From Bretschneidera sinensis (lineage: Eukaryota > Streptophyta > Magnoliopsida > Brassicales > Akaniaceae), in assembly GCA_023935145.1 (NCBI GenBank), contig CM043705.1, forward strand, positions 53,292,584-53,356,583: DNA of 64,000 bases, written 5' to 3'. The notes under the pieces were generated by a model. That model was not told the origin of the DNA and ran no database searches. It saw only the letters and a list, made by a program, of their open reading frames with translations. How positions within the stretch are numbered: the stretch's first letter is position 1; every line of letters begins with the position of its first letter. Positions 36,705-49,092 of this stretch are shown here, piece after piece. The position numbers and the translations under genes were made by a program.

Positions 36705-37217
36705 GATAAGAAAGCTGAAGAGACAAAAAAGAAAGTCGAAGTCAGACTTCAGTGGCCTTTGCTTCAAATCCTATCTTTTCTTGGCTTTTATTTTGTTCCT
36801 TTCTTCTCTCTTTACAAAATCAAAACAACACAAAACATATTCTCTCCTCTTCCCTCCATACTGCTGATCCAGTCACCTGGGCTGGCACTGCCATTTTGGC
36901 AGTAGCTGAGTTGTTGCGTGCCACTCTTTTGTGGGTCCCACATATGACAATTTTTTTTGTGTGAAAGTACTGCAGTAAATGTTACTATTGCCTTTTCCTT
37001 CTGTACACCCCTGGCTGGCAATTGTTCATGCTGATGCATGCATGGAGAATAGGTAATATACTACTCCTATAATGCATTACACTGACACAGATATATTGAG
37101 GCTGTAAGACCAGACTTCCTTTTTCATTTTGCCTTTTCCAGGTTTTCAATCTTTTTACAGTCCCAAAAAGCTGCCCTTGTTTAATATCAATAATGATGAT
37201 TATACACTCGCCACACC

Positions 37218-37250
<33 letters not shown>

Positions 37251-37275
37251 AATATATATATATATATATATAAAT
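36546..37275. repeat. Purine-rich block with (TA)n, (TC)n and (AT)n microsatellites
   Basis: A GA-rich run (36549-36572 and about 36615-36640) precedes a (TA) tract of about 45 bp (36656-36700). A (TC) tract follows at 37221-37249, then (AT) at 37253-37272. The less AT-rich stretch between them (36720-37050) looks like leader or transcript sequence but contains no frame I recognise. Confidence 0.7.
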
Positions 37276-37699
37276 AAATTATACGTATTTCTTTGCAAGT
37301 GATGCATAATTATAAATATTTTTTAATATATTTTTTCAATTTTCACTTGCAATTTTTATAAGAAAAATTAAATTAAATTTTATATTATTAAATTTTTTTA
37401 CCAAGAGCCATTTATACTTTGATAGTAAAGTTTAATTTGATTTTATGTGATTTCAAGTGATTAAACTTTCTTATCAACGAGTGTAAGTGAAAGTTTAAAA
37501 TATATAAAGAATATGCTTACGCTTATACATTATCTCAATGAAAGTCTATATAATTTACCAAAAAAAATATTAAAAAACTTGTGTGATATTAAAAAATTAA
37601 GTGATAATTACTAATTAAGTTTTCAAAATGTTTGAATTAAATGAATGTTTATATAGTGTCATTCATTTAATATATATCTTCATTTTTTTTCCCTATGAA

Positions 37700-38090
37700 T
37701 AGAGGTGGATTCGAGTTGAGCTGAGCTCGAGTAATAAAATGTTCGAATTCGGCTCGACTCAAAATAAAAAGGTTAGAGTTTGAGCTCAAGTTCGATTTGA
37801 GCTCAAAAATTGATTTTGAGCTCATTTGAACCTGAATCTTGGATTGCTTATTTGAGCTTAAGTGTGAGATCTAATTTTTATAAATAAAATATTAATATCG
37901 ATATATAAATATTATTTTTAACTCAATAATATTTTATCGAACCGTTCGCGAGTCTCACGAGCCGAATAACAAGACATTAAGACTCGACTTGATAATGTAC
38001 TCAAGTTTATTTTTCAGGCTCGAGTTTAACTCGAAGCTCGACGAGTCGAGCTCGAATAGCTCGATTAAAACTTGGTTCAAGTTAACTCCT
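37700..38090. repeat. GAGCTCGA-rich dispersed repeat
   Basis: Many overlapping copies of gagctcga, ctcgag and cgactcg in both orientations (for example gagctgagctcgag near 37718 and tcgacgagtcgagctcgaat near 38038). Such self-complementary sequences occur repeatedly in plant genomes as small non-coding repeats. No ORF. The exact ends are uncertain. Confidence 0.6.
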
Positions 38091-40316
38091 ACTTGTGACT
38101 AATCATATACTCTTGAAGGATCACATATACTACTGTATTACAATTTCAAGTTGGAATATTTACATTTAGAACCAACAACAAAGCGCACATTTTTTTTCCT
38201 TACAACTTGGGTAATTTTTTAAAATCCCATTAATACTGTTTTGGAACTTTATTGATAATACAAAAGGCTTGAAATAAAATTATCATTTTCGTTTTTATCT
38301 AATCCGATTTCATTAGCTAATTACTAAGTTGTGTGCTTTATTGTATGTTGTATGTTGTGGATGTACATATCTCTCATGGTTATTCATTAAATATTTTGAA
38401 GAAAGCATTCACTGTTACTATTTCCTCGTTGTGGCCATGGCCCTTTGGAAAATTAACTGTTTTGGATAAACAGATCAGCTACTTGGACTTTTGTCAATGT
38501 CACTTTACATGCCATTTAATCTGATTGTCCAAACTGTATTAATGTAACTTCTTGTGTACTTTTAAATGAGTAATTACTTCTCAATTTGGGATGTAGTGGA
38601 ATCTGTTATTCAAACTTGGAATGATATATAACCTTAGGTGCTAGACTGATGGCTTGTTTGTCTTTTGTTAGGACAATAAAAGTTTTTAGTAAAGATTGGG
38701 AGCCCCAAAATGTGTCCACCAAAAAAGTCCATCCACGGGTTTTGTGAATCAGGGCATATCACGTCATACGGATTTTTCAGATTTTTTTTTTTGTTTTTAT
38801 CTAGATTTTTTCGTGTTTGTTATTATTTAAGTTTTTTTAAAATTATCACTGATACGTGTGAGTAATGAATTTTTATATTCATTTATCTAAAGTGTGAAGT
38901 TATTTAATTTTATAAAAAAATTATATCAATAAATTTTTTATTTAAAATATTTAATTTTCATTCAGGAAGACATTTGATTTTTATTTATTTAAAGATACAA
39001 TAAATAAAGATATCATAATATTTTTAAAATATAAAATATATGAAGTAAAATTTGTTTTATACCATATAATAGAATATAAATCCATTTGAAATATATTTTT
39101 AATAATTTTTGAAAAAAACAATGATAATTTTCTTTAAAAAATTAAAAAATCATTGGAAAAATTTGTTCCATTCCTAATACTTTTATTTTTTTAAATAACC
39201 TTTAAAGGTATTTTGGTTACCATGAAAAGTAATATCCAGTTAAAATTTTAATTTTTTTAAAAAAATCATTTTGAAATTACTTGATGGTAAAAATTAGTGT
39301 TTTGGGGTGAGTCGTAATTTTTAAAAATGTTTGATATGTTAGTGTCATTCAACAAATTTAGAAGAAGTGCAGTGTAATTTACTTTATTTATTTATTTTTA
39401 TTCAATTTTTCATTTTCTTCACCAAACATATGATGAAAAGATCAACATTTCTTTTTCTGACTTTTCTCTCTTATCAATCATAAGAAAAGTGTTTTTCACA
39501 ATTTTTTTTTTTTTTTTTTTTTTTTTAATCTTTTCTCACTATCTTCCTTTCTTACTTTTTCTTTTCTACCAAAGAGAGATACCTTGTTGCCATATAATTC
39601 ATAATGCTTAAATTTAATGATACTTTATATTGAATTCTACTTCCTCTGCATGTGTAAATGTCACCAAGAAGAGCAAGAGATGATTCCTGTCTGTGATGAC
39701 ATGATTCTTGTCTTTGTGATTATATATCTGACTGATTGTTCAAAACTATGAGCTTATTGTGCAGTGAGCTCAAAATGAGGTGGTTGACACCCAAGAAAAT
39801 CTTAGCTAGCAGTTTGTAATCAAACCCAATTAAAGAGCAGAAAAAATTGGATTTTCTTCACATTATCAAAGTCAGAACTATTTAACATAACTTGTACACA
39901 TATACTGCTACTGCTACTGCTGCTGCTGTAGGTAGTTAAAGAGAGGATTTAACTTCTAAATTTTTGGTAAACTTAATAGGAATTAGTAAGCAAGACTTGT
40001 CGCTTACCTATTTGTAGTACTAAATTATAACTTATGAAAATAAAAGAAATTAAACATTCATGAGATATTTACAAAGAAATATAAGATCATCAATTTCTTG
40101 CTAAATGTGAGGAGATTTTACAACACTAAAGCATAATCTATTTAGGCCATTATCCACTTAGTATTTCATTCTTGGATTATCTTACCTGCTAGACATTTGG
40201 GAATTGGATAGCTAAACTGACTCAGCTTTGTTTTCTACTTGACTACATTTGTTAGGAATTCAAGTGTACAGGTCACATAATGCAAGAATTCTTGAGATAC
40301 AAGGTTGCAAGGGAAA
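38091..40316. other. Intergenic region downstream of AGO7
   Basis: The AGO7 3' UTR must lie in the right part, but no clear poly(A) signal could be chosen among several AT-rich candidates. A poly(T) tract lies at about 39501-39528, and a short CTG/ACTGCT run at about 39905-39929. No other gene seen. Confidence 0.5.
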
Positions 40317-43300
40317 TTAGCAGTAGAACATGAGCTTCTCAACATTCTCACTAAGTTTGGGTAGAGGTGTCGCCTTCGGAGGGGCAGACCGTGAGATTGT
40401 TGAAGCACTTCTCATAAAAGCTGCGGATTCAGAAGATCGCTCAAGGTAAAGTCTTCCTCTGTATGCAGCCAGGTGGGCATAGTAAGCAGGGGGCACCAAA
40501 GAAACCGGCTTGGTGCACCTTACAAATGTGTAACAGAGATTGTAAACCAACTTCTGTAGTTCATCAGAAGTAAACTGGTTTTCATCCCATAACACATGAT
40601 AATGTGTTGGTCTGCTAGTTCCTTTCACCCCCCAGTGGCTGCAGAGGTAGAAATCAAATTCCCTCGGGTGCGTGATCACAGTATCTACCACAGTCCCTGG
40701 TGGAATATTTTCGTCGAAATAGTGGTTTTGAGTGGAAGATGAATCAGGGTCATAGGGAAACAGCCTTGTGTGATGCCTCTTTTGAACTACAGCGAACGTG
40801 ATGGGAGGTTTATAACCAGGAAATTTAGAACAAGCTTCTCTAATAGCTTGCAGCTCCTCTTGAAGCACCTTATTAAACTGAGTTTCACTTACTCCATCCC
40901 TGAAGAAGATGATTCTCTTAGGGAGTTTGTTTAATTCTTGGTAAAAATCATTTAGTAATTCTCCTACCATTGCACAGAGATCCTGGATAATTTCTTGTCG
41001 ATGGGTTTGGGATCTCATTCTTGATACATATTTGTTTGCTGCAGGCCAGTTCATGCTTCCAACAACAGCAGCAACAGATGGGCTGAAATCATCAAGTGGA
41101 TGAGGATGAGTCACATCAGCACCCATAAAGATCACGGGCTCATCAGGCTGGAGAAGACGTGGAACCTGAGAGTGCAACGAGTTGTACAAAGCAACCGTGC
41201 ATCCACCAATCTTGGCGTTTATCTTGAGAGCTAAGTTAGCCAGAAACTGTGAACTCAACTTACCCAGGTTTTGGTACAAGCAGCACTGTGTTAGAACACC
41301 CACACTTGTCTCTGCTATTCGCTTCAAATCTGCATAGCCCTTGTGCCTTTTCTCCATTATACATATGAGAATCTGAAGATTGTTCGATGCAGCTTTGTGG
41401 ATTTTCTTCAGTTTTGATTCCAGAAGGGAGACATTGTTAAGTAGTTGAGTTGGTTCAAACTGAGGGCTACTTATTGTGTTCTTGTTAAGGAAGATGCCCA
41501 ATTGTTCACACCTTTGAGATAGCTGGTTTATGAATTTTGGAATGCTAGACTTCTGATCAGGTGTGCCTCCAAAACTTATCAGCGCCCATCTCTCTATTCG
41601 AGTTCCTTCAAAGACATGGCTGTCCAGAAAATTCCACTGCCGGTCACGGCGGGAAGGAGTTAAATCTCTTATATGGCCACCATTACCAAGCTTAAGCTTT
41701 GGAGGTTGAAGAATTCTCCCATTCAAGTGCGTCATTTCTCTTGAAACTTGGAGTTTGAATTCTCTTCCTCGATTGTCACTGTTGAGAAAAATTCAAACAC
41801 TTGAAACAATAAGAGGCTTAACCCTCAAACAACGATGATGATGAACATCCTAGTAATAGAAACAAAATCTCTGAAGAAATACAAAATATTTTTTTCCTCA
41901 GTAAATTCAAAGTATTTATGAAATTACCTTGTAGGTCCAACAGGTCCATGCATCACTCCATCTATGATTGCTTTTCGTTCTTTTGGTCCTTGACAGCCCA
42001 TCTTAAGTATTCTTGCAGTCTGATCATCCGAAAGCTTACCAAGAAATTTCTGGCCTTCGCAGATCATACAAAGCTCCATAGGAAGATAACATGGTTTGCT
42101 CCTACTGATCTGCAAGCATGGCAAGTTCCTGAATTGTATGTCATAATTATAATGATCTTTGAAGTAATTCACCAGTCTAAGATTTTTCCCATCCCTGTCT
42201 GCAAACCAAAGATTTTCAGTAGCTTCCTCAGTTAATCCAAAAACTCGGTATCTCTGAACGGTTTCTCTATGGCAAACAAAGATCCTAATATTCCGAAGTG
42301 CCTTCTCTACTTCTTTCCTTTCTTCACCATTCAAGCCCTTTGTCTTCCTTTCAGGAAGGTCCCGAAGAAACTCGAGACGCTTTTGCAGGTAGGGAATTAC
42401 TCCGATGCTTTCATGGAAAGCGGTCACAGAGAAATCCACATTGAGAGCTAGTCCTTGTTGGGTTGGCCGAAGACTCTGAAAAAACCCTCTCAATCCAACA
42501 GCTCCCCCTCCAATTTCCTTGACACCTCCCATGAAATTCGAATAGAATGATCTCCCCACGGTTATACACTTCTCAGTTGGGCTCTCCCTCAAAACAATAT
42601 CCAAAGCTTGGAGATAATCTTGAGGAAGTGGGATCCAATCATCACCTTCCTTGCTCAAGTAGCTATTTAATTCCTTCCCGTCAAACTTCGACACAAGTCT
42701 GATATTAATTCGAAATAGTTTAAGCTGTTGGTGCTTCTCTTGCAAGTCACTGAATTCCCCAAAAGGTAGAGTTGATTTCCTAGTGGGAATTGGGAGGCTA
42801 ATGAAGAATTCAAGCCTATCATTTTGGAATTCTACAGGGCTGTAAAGATTCTTTCTGCCATCATAGGCTGGACGAGAACCACATAGGGTAACTGGATTGT
42901 CATCTACCAGTTTCTGTTTGATCATTCGAGCAATGTCTTTGGAGGGATTTGGAGAGATTTCAACATTGTAATGGTAAATTCTCTGTGAGGAATCAAATTG
43001 GACTAGAAAATGGTTGGCAAGGAGACAGATAACTGCCCCTTCTTTGCCACCAGAATCCGGTCTCCTTGCAGCCACTAGTGCTTGTGTTGTGGTAATCATG
43101 ACCCTCGTTCCATCATTTCCTTTAGAGGGTAAACCATTTTGCCGTTCGAGCCCCTCTGGAACTATTTAGGTATAGTGAAAGGACAAAGTAAGTCGCAGTA
43201 AAATAAATTTCACCACTATATGGTGTGAAATCTCATTCCAATTCTACTGTAAAATAACGAAAGACCTAAAGCTACTGCAGATTCAATAGAAAATACTAGA

Positions 43301-43987
43301 GATTCATTTAACAGAACTAGTCAGCTATAAATCACAGAAAAAAAAAGATTCTTCATTTATCCTAATTGAAGATAACTATTAAGTTATACAACAGAATATA
43401 GTACTTGAACCAACTAAAACCACAGAATAAAATGAAAAAACAAATATTGAAAAACGAAGAACATTTCATTATCATAACAATTCTCTTTTACCTAGTCTGC
43501 TCTGTTGTTAAAGAGGCTACCATTTTTTTAAAAGAGTCTTTAAACAAACATCATATACGCACCTCGAAGAACAGACATGCGGAGGAAATATCCGTTCAGA
43601 AATACAATAAAGAACAAAAACTAAAGAAGTGGGTGATAGCAAGTTACCTGGAGAAATTGTGGTATCTGGGACTTGGGTATCAGAAGAAGTGGCAAGAGGA
43701 AGGTTATTCAGCTTCCGTGAAGGTTTCTGCCAATTGCTTTTTGATCTGAAGCTCTGGTTTTGAGGGAGAGGAGGAGCTAAAGCTAGCTGCAGAGGTATTG
43801 GAGAAGGCAAAGGAAGCAAAGCTGGGTAATAGCTCTGGTTCTGGTTTTGGTTACAGAATCCAAAATGGTTCGAGTATTGCAAGAGATTATGCTGATACTG
43901 ATGCTTATGACGGTTGGTTATGCCCCTAAAAGTCCTTGTTTTGGTGTTGCATTTCTTGTTAGCATTGGGCTTTTCAGACTCTTCCAT
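40317..43987 (-). CDS. AGO7: ARGONAUTE 7 (ZIPPY), three exons, intact
   Basis: Exons (minus strand): 43648-43987, 41928-43155 and 40317-41778; both introns have GT-AG borders. The frame is continuous for 1009 residues, close to the roughly 990 of Arabidopsis AGO7. The N-terminus (MEESEKPNANKKC, NQNQNQ-rich) and the C-terminus SENVEKLMFYC are typical of AGO7. Approximate domains: variable N-terminal extension to 140, N domain 150-300, PAZ 365-480, MID 560-650, PIWI 655-985. The slicer triad is present: D744 in MGADVTHPHP, D817 in FFRDGVSE, and the HYH at 915-917. From family knowledge, AGO7 binds miR390 and cleaves TAS3 RNA in the cytoplasm, giving tasiR-ARFs that control leaf polarity and phase change. 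No lesion seen. Confidence 0.96.
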
Positions 43988-44039
43988 GACTTGATTGACA
44001 GAGAAGCAAGACTGGGATGGAAATAGGGGTTATGAGCAT
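43974..44039 (-). CDS. Upstream ORF overlapping the AGO7 start codon
   Basis: Scanning the leader from the TATA box to the AGO7 start, the only upstream ATG is at 44037-44039. It opens a 21-codon frame ending in TGA at 43974-43976, thirteen bases past the first base of the AGO7 ATG (43985-43987) and out of frame with it. Such overlapping upstream frames usually lower translation of the main frame. Whether it is in the mRNA depends on the true transcription start, which is inferred. Confidence 0.6.
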   Translation of the reverse strand: MLITPISIPVLLLCQSSHGRV

Positions 44040-44099
44040 CAGCAACAGAGAAAAAGAGAATATGGGTTTTGTTGCTTGATATCAGTGGAAGTTTTTTCA

Positions 44100-44357
44100 G
44101 CACAAGAGAGAGAGAGAGAGAGAGTTTGGGTTTTAGACTTTTAGATACTGAGGTTCTTTGTGTCTCTGGTTTTGATTCTTAAGGAGGTTTTGATGTTGGT
44201 TAAATTCAAAGAACAAAAGGGTGTATCTGGGCTGCCTTAAAAGAAAGTTAAAAAAAGCTATACGAAATTACCCAATGAAAGAGTAAAAAGACTGTTTGGA
44301 GTTATGCAGTTGTGCTTGTGTGTGTAAAATCTAAAAAGTGCGTATAGTATTTATATA
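44100..44357 (-). promoter_or_regulatory. AGO7 core promoter and 5' leader
   Basis: A canonical plant TATA box, TATATAAATA in minus sense (44348-44357), lies about 360 bases upstream of the AGO7 ATG, predicting a leader of about 320-330 bases. The leader contains a CT-rich tract in minus sense ((GA)n on plus, 44106-44126), common in plant 5' UTRs. The transcription start is inferred from the TATA position only. Confidence 0.65.
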
Positions 44358-44359
44358 CC

Positions 44360-47300
44360 TTTTATGATCCATTGACTACTACCCTAATTTCCAATTCTTT
44401 TTCTTTTTCTTTGAGACTATTTGAAGTCAAATGAGCTGGAAGAATGGCTTAAACTTTTATAAAATGGAATTATAATTAACTGATAGTGATTGGACTTCAA
44501 TGGTCAAATTTATTTTAAATCTAATTTTTTTTATAGTAATTATTATTTTAAATCTGATTTTAATACTGTTGCATGTTTCTAGCATCATTGTGCTATCATT
44601 ATTACCAATGACTTATTTAAGATGAATGAAATGAAGCTTATAATAATTAATTATATAATTACATGTTAGACCTATTGGGACCATTCTGCAGACCAAATAA
44701 AATATTAAGGTGGGAAACATGAGAAAATTATTTGCAAATTAACCAGTTACCTATGCATAACTTTAATCAATGAGACATTGACAACAATATTTTATATTTT
44801 AGGAAAAATAGAGGGAGAAAAAAGAAACTTGAATGTCTAATTCTATATTTATGTAACACTGGATTTATGATTTATTTATTTGTTTTCTTGACTATTTGTA
44901 TTATGGAGTTTTTTTTTTTTTTTTTTTTTTAATTTTATAAACCTTCAGCTGGAAAAGAGGCTATATAAGAGTCCCTATGAATGATATAAGATAATTTAAG
45001 ATTAAGAATGAGAATCTTCTATTCCTTCTTCTTTTATGTGGTTAGCTTTAGGATTAACAAAAGAATTAAATCATCAAAGATAAAAACATAAAAATGCTCT
45101 TTCTTGTCTCTTTAGCTAATTTTTCTCCACATATCATTCAATTCTATTGTTACCGCTAGCCTCCTTTAATCTCTTTTGTCTCATCTTTTGTAAACATGAT
45201 TAGTGATAGTGGGGGATGAGATTCATGCACTTGAGAAATGTGGGTTTCTACATGGTTGGAATGTGATGATGGGACAATATGATTAGCGTGGAGCCTTGAG
45301 GATAGTTCTAACTTATTTTCTCATTTTCTTCTTTCATTTGGACCACGTCATTCCCAGTTTCCCACTTTAGTCCACTGTTTTTGTTTTCCAAATGCTTTAA
45401 GCATATTGACAAAAACAAAGGATTAATTAGTCAGATTCATAACAGTTTTTGAATCAATTTATAATGACCTCTATCCCACAATAAATCTGATCTTAATTTA
45501 TACGTAAAGTCTTATAAATTTATTTTCATTTGTGATTTGTGAAAGTACGACTTAAATCTTTTTTGTGAAGATACCAAATCTAAACTAAAAGAGTTTGTAA
45601 TGACCTACATCTCATATCAGTAATATAATGAATAAGATGGATCTATAATATTATACAATGCGTTTGAAGTTCTTATACTATTGAGTTAAAAGTTAGTTAG
45701 TCATGATTAAAAATATATCAAAAAAGATATCAATATCAATTGACTATTTGAATATTTAAATAATTTTTTCCTTAAATTGATTTTAGTACTTGCATAGTAA
45801 AAGAAGCTCAATATCCAACGTCAATTTAAGAATCCACCATTTTTGTTAAAATTGTTCAGTGTTATGTAACTCCTGATTTTGAGCTTAAAACAATTTTTTT
45901 TCACTTTTTTCGGTTGCTTAATTTAAGGTTAAAATATATGCATAATCCTTATAGTTATCCTATTTTCATAAGAAAGCCTATAAATAATAAACCACTTGAT
46001 TTGTACTATTAGTATAAGGTGAATTTCTATTAACTTTATTATTTATTTGCATTTATAGTTTGACGCGAGATTGATCCATTTTGACGCATAATAAATTCTA
46101 TAAATCATTTAGAGATCATCTAACAATTTTTACGAATTTTTCACTAACGTATTATTTTTTTGGTTTTTCAATTTTTAATAGTAAAAAATAAGAAAAAATA
46201 TTATCGATTGCAAAAAATTTATTATTTTTTTTTCTTATAGTAAATTACATTTATCTTTGTATAAGTGCAAAATTCATGATCAGATTCTTTATATTGTTCA
46301 ATTTTTAAAAAAATTATAATGAATAATACTTAAAAAGATTACAATGTAATTAATTGAAATCATACGTACAAAGAAAAAACTCAAGATTTATTATAAAAAT
46401 AAGACAAAACCACGTTGTTATACATCTATTTTAACTTTAATTTAATAAACATCTAAAAAGAATATTTGACCTGTATGGCAAAGTGCCAAATGGGCCCTCA
46501 ATGATATTGGGCCTACTGACTGTGTTTAATTGTTTGACTAAACAGCTCACAATTACTGCCCAGAGTAAAAGAAAGTTACCCAACTTATTATGTTAGCAAT
46601 AATTACTGATCCAAAACAGAACATGAAAGTGGAAAATCCTAGACTTCAATAACAGCCAATCCATATGCTAAAGTTGTGATGATGGCTTTTCTTTTATCTT
46701 TGTTTTCCTTCCATTTTTTGTTTTCCTTTTTTCATCATTGTGCTGAATGAAAAAACCTTAATAATCCCCTGATAATTACGTCTGCATAGAAACAAAAGAA
46801 AATCAATTTAGGATGAGTCTATTTTTGTCTTTTTATACGATAAATTTTTGTAAAATAATTTTTTTGATATAAAAAGTTTTTCTTATGCCTTCGAAAAAAA
46901 ACCACCCTCAATTTATTTCAGGGAAATTGCTACCATCTTTATTTCCTCACTTTGCTTACATTGTTGGCACTTATCTTTTATGTTCTACAGTGCTACTTAA
47001 GAGAAGAAACATGGTTCCTTAATTTCATAATTTTAAGGGTGCTGATACACACATATATATAATTTTTTTCCCTTTGAACTCCACAAACAATTTTTTGGAA
47101 AACGAATAGTAATTTTATGAAAATCGAGTGATAACATAAGGATTAAAAAAAAATTCCATTTAGTGCTTATGTGATGCGTTTTTGTTGATTAATGGATTGA
47201 AATGTATGTTTTACTGTTTGTTATGGATATACATTTATCTTCGTGATCGTCATATCCATTGATAGCTTGAAAATGCTCACTGGCTATGGATTTAAAATTA

Positions 47301-47870
47301 AAGACAATAACAGCAAGCGTGCTGAAACAGTACTGTCTCTATCTCAAAGATGAGAAGTACCAATAAAGAAGTTAATTCATTCCACTATAACATAATTTAG
47401 GCAAATGGGTAAGAGTATCTTTTGACAATTTGAAGAATGAAGATTATAAAAGATCGTAAGTGAAATTAAGGCAAACTTAGAAGATCATAAAAAATTAGAG
47501 AATCTTGACTAAATAGCCTAGTAGATCTTTGACTGTTTTAACTGACTAAACTTGTTTTGAAAAATGAAAGGGGTGGAGTGAACTAATGATTTTTCATACC
47601 AAAGTGAAGACATCAATGATGATTTACCTTCTGAATGGTTTCATCACTAGGCCAATAAAGTATTAATTGCAGCACTTTGACACATTTGATATATATATAT
47701 ATATATATATATAACAGCACCGTTGTGGGATGTTGATAATTCTCTTATAATTACAGTAAACATATCACTTGGTGTACCTAGATAGCAATTTCGTAAAAAA
47801 ATTTTGTTGATGTCGAAAATCTGTCATGCAAATGACCATCAAGAGACAGTACTTGTGCACCCAGAAGGAA
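44360..47870. other. Intergenic region upstream of AGO7
   Basis: No protein-coding gene or RNA gene recognised. It contains the distal AGO7 promoter, a poly(T) tract (about 44910-44931) and a (TA) microsatellite (about 47690-47713). Confidence 0.5.
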
Positions 47871-47879
47871 AAAAACCTA

Positions 47880-48245
47880 AAAGTTGTCCCAATCTTCGAT
47901 GCAGTATATGGATTAAAAAATGAGAGAATTGGAGAGTTTTAAGAGTGAATTGTGAATGTGTATTTTAGATGGTGAGAGTCCTTTATATAGTGTTGGAGGT
48001 AGAATCCTAATAAAAAAGTAATTAATGCTTTGATTAAGGTTTTCGTAGGCTAGAGTGTCCTGTTAAAATTTGATTAAGGTTTCCGATGTGAGATTACCAT
48101 TCTGCCCCTTCTACCATGTGTCGTCATGTGAAGGACATATCTGTCTGATTTGCGAAATTACTTTTTTGCCTTTGTAAGGTGCCACGTATCGTTATGTCAT
48201 TAGATAGAAAATTGTCCCCTATATCATATTTCTTCCATCTCAGCT
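47880..48245. repeat. Possible LTR fragment
   Basis: The stretch gagagaattggagagtttta through tcctttatatagtgttggagg, then gccacgtatcgttatgtcatt, has the make-up of an LTR U3/R region (a tttatata TATA-like site after GA-rich sequence). I cannot find matching ends, a target duplication or a second copy, so the call is weak. Confidence 0.3.
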
Positions 48246-49092
48246 AAACATGATCTGTTTAAACTCATTAGCTCTAGCATGGAGTCCTTTTCATAGATCT
48301 GATCATCATACAGAAGGGTTTTATATACGCTAACTAGTTACTTAATGCAACATTATTTCCTCACTTCAAGCTCATAATAGACTGCATAAGATATGAGCTT
48401 CTCCATGACACAGCAAGAAATATGAGGACAAATAGTACTGTAATGCTTTCCCGTCATCACAATTATTGGTGAAAATGATGCTCACTTGTGACAAATATTC
48501 CTTTCATCTTGCTGCACAAAGGGCAGTACCAAATAAATTATAATAGACATTCTTAGATATTATAAATATTCCTTTCCTCTCAACAGATGGCCATTCTGGT
48601 TCTCAAAGGATTTATTGTTTCCCCTTTAAAACCTCTTCCAACAAGTTATATTGATGATAATGAAATCACAAAGCTAATTTTCTTCACCTTTCAATATACA
48701 CATTGCCTATGACTTCTAGGATGGTATCAACAATAGAATCACAAGCAGAATATTTGGGATTCATTTATTTTTCCTTCATGGAGGGAAGTAATCAACGTCC
48801 ATGTAGTTCTTGTGTATTTGCTTATCTTTTCCATCCACACCCCATCTTATGCTATATTAAGTAAAATAAAATCGCAATTGTTCTCTTAGAACTTTCTGCT
48901 AACAGTTAAAACATTGATGTTTGTGTAGATATCTGAACAAACAAAGTAAATGATGCAAAGTATGATAATTCGTCGCAAGTATAGACTTGCTCAGCGAGCT
49001 ATAAATATATCTCTCACTGCATTGTGCAGATCAAGAGGTGTCCATCCTAAGGTGCAATAAATGACTAATTCACGTTAACATAGTTCTGTAAG
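48246..49092. other. Intergenic region downstream of the ERF pseudogene
   Basis: AT-rich, with no supported feature. Confidence 0.5.

Noticed and set aside
41918..42235. Plus-strand frame of 105 codons within AGO7
   Set aside because: Shadow of the AGO7 second exon on the opposite strand; no independent support.
43918..44103. A 61-codon frame upstream of and overlapping AGO7
   Set aside because: It begins with GTG, not ATG; only the ATG frame at 43974-44039 was kept.
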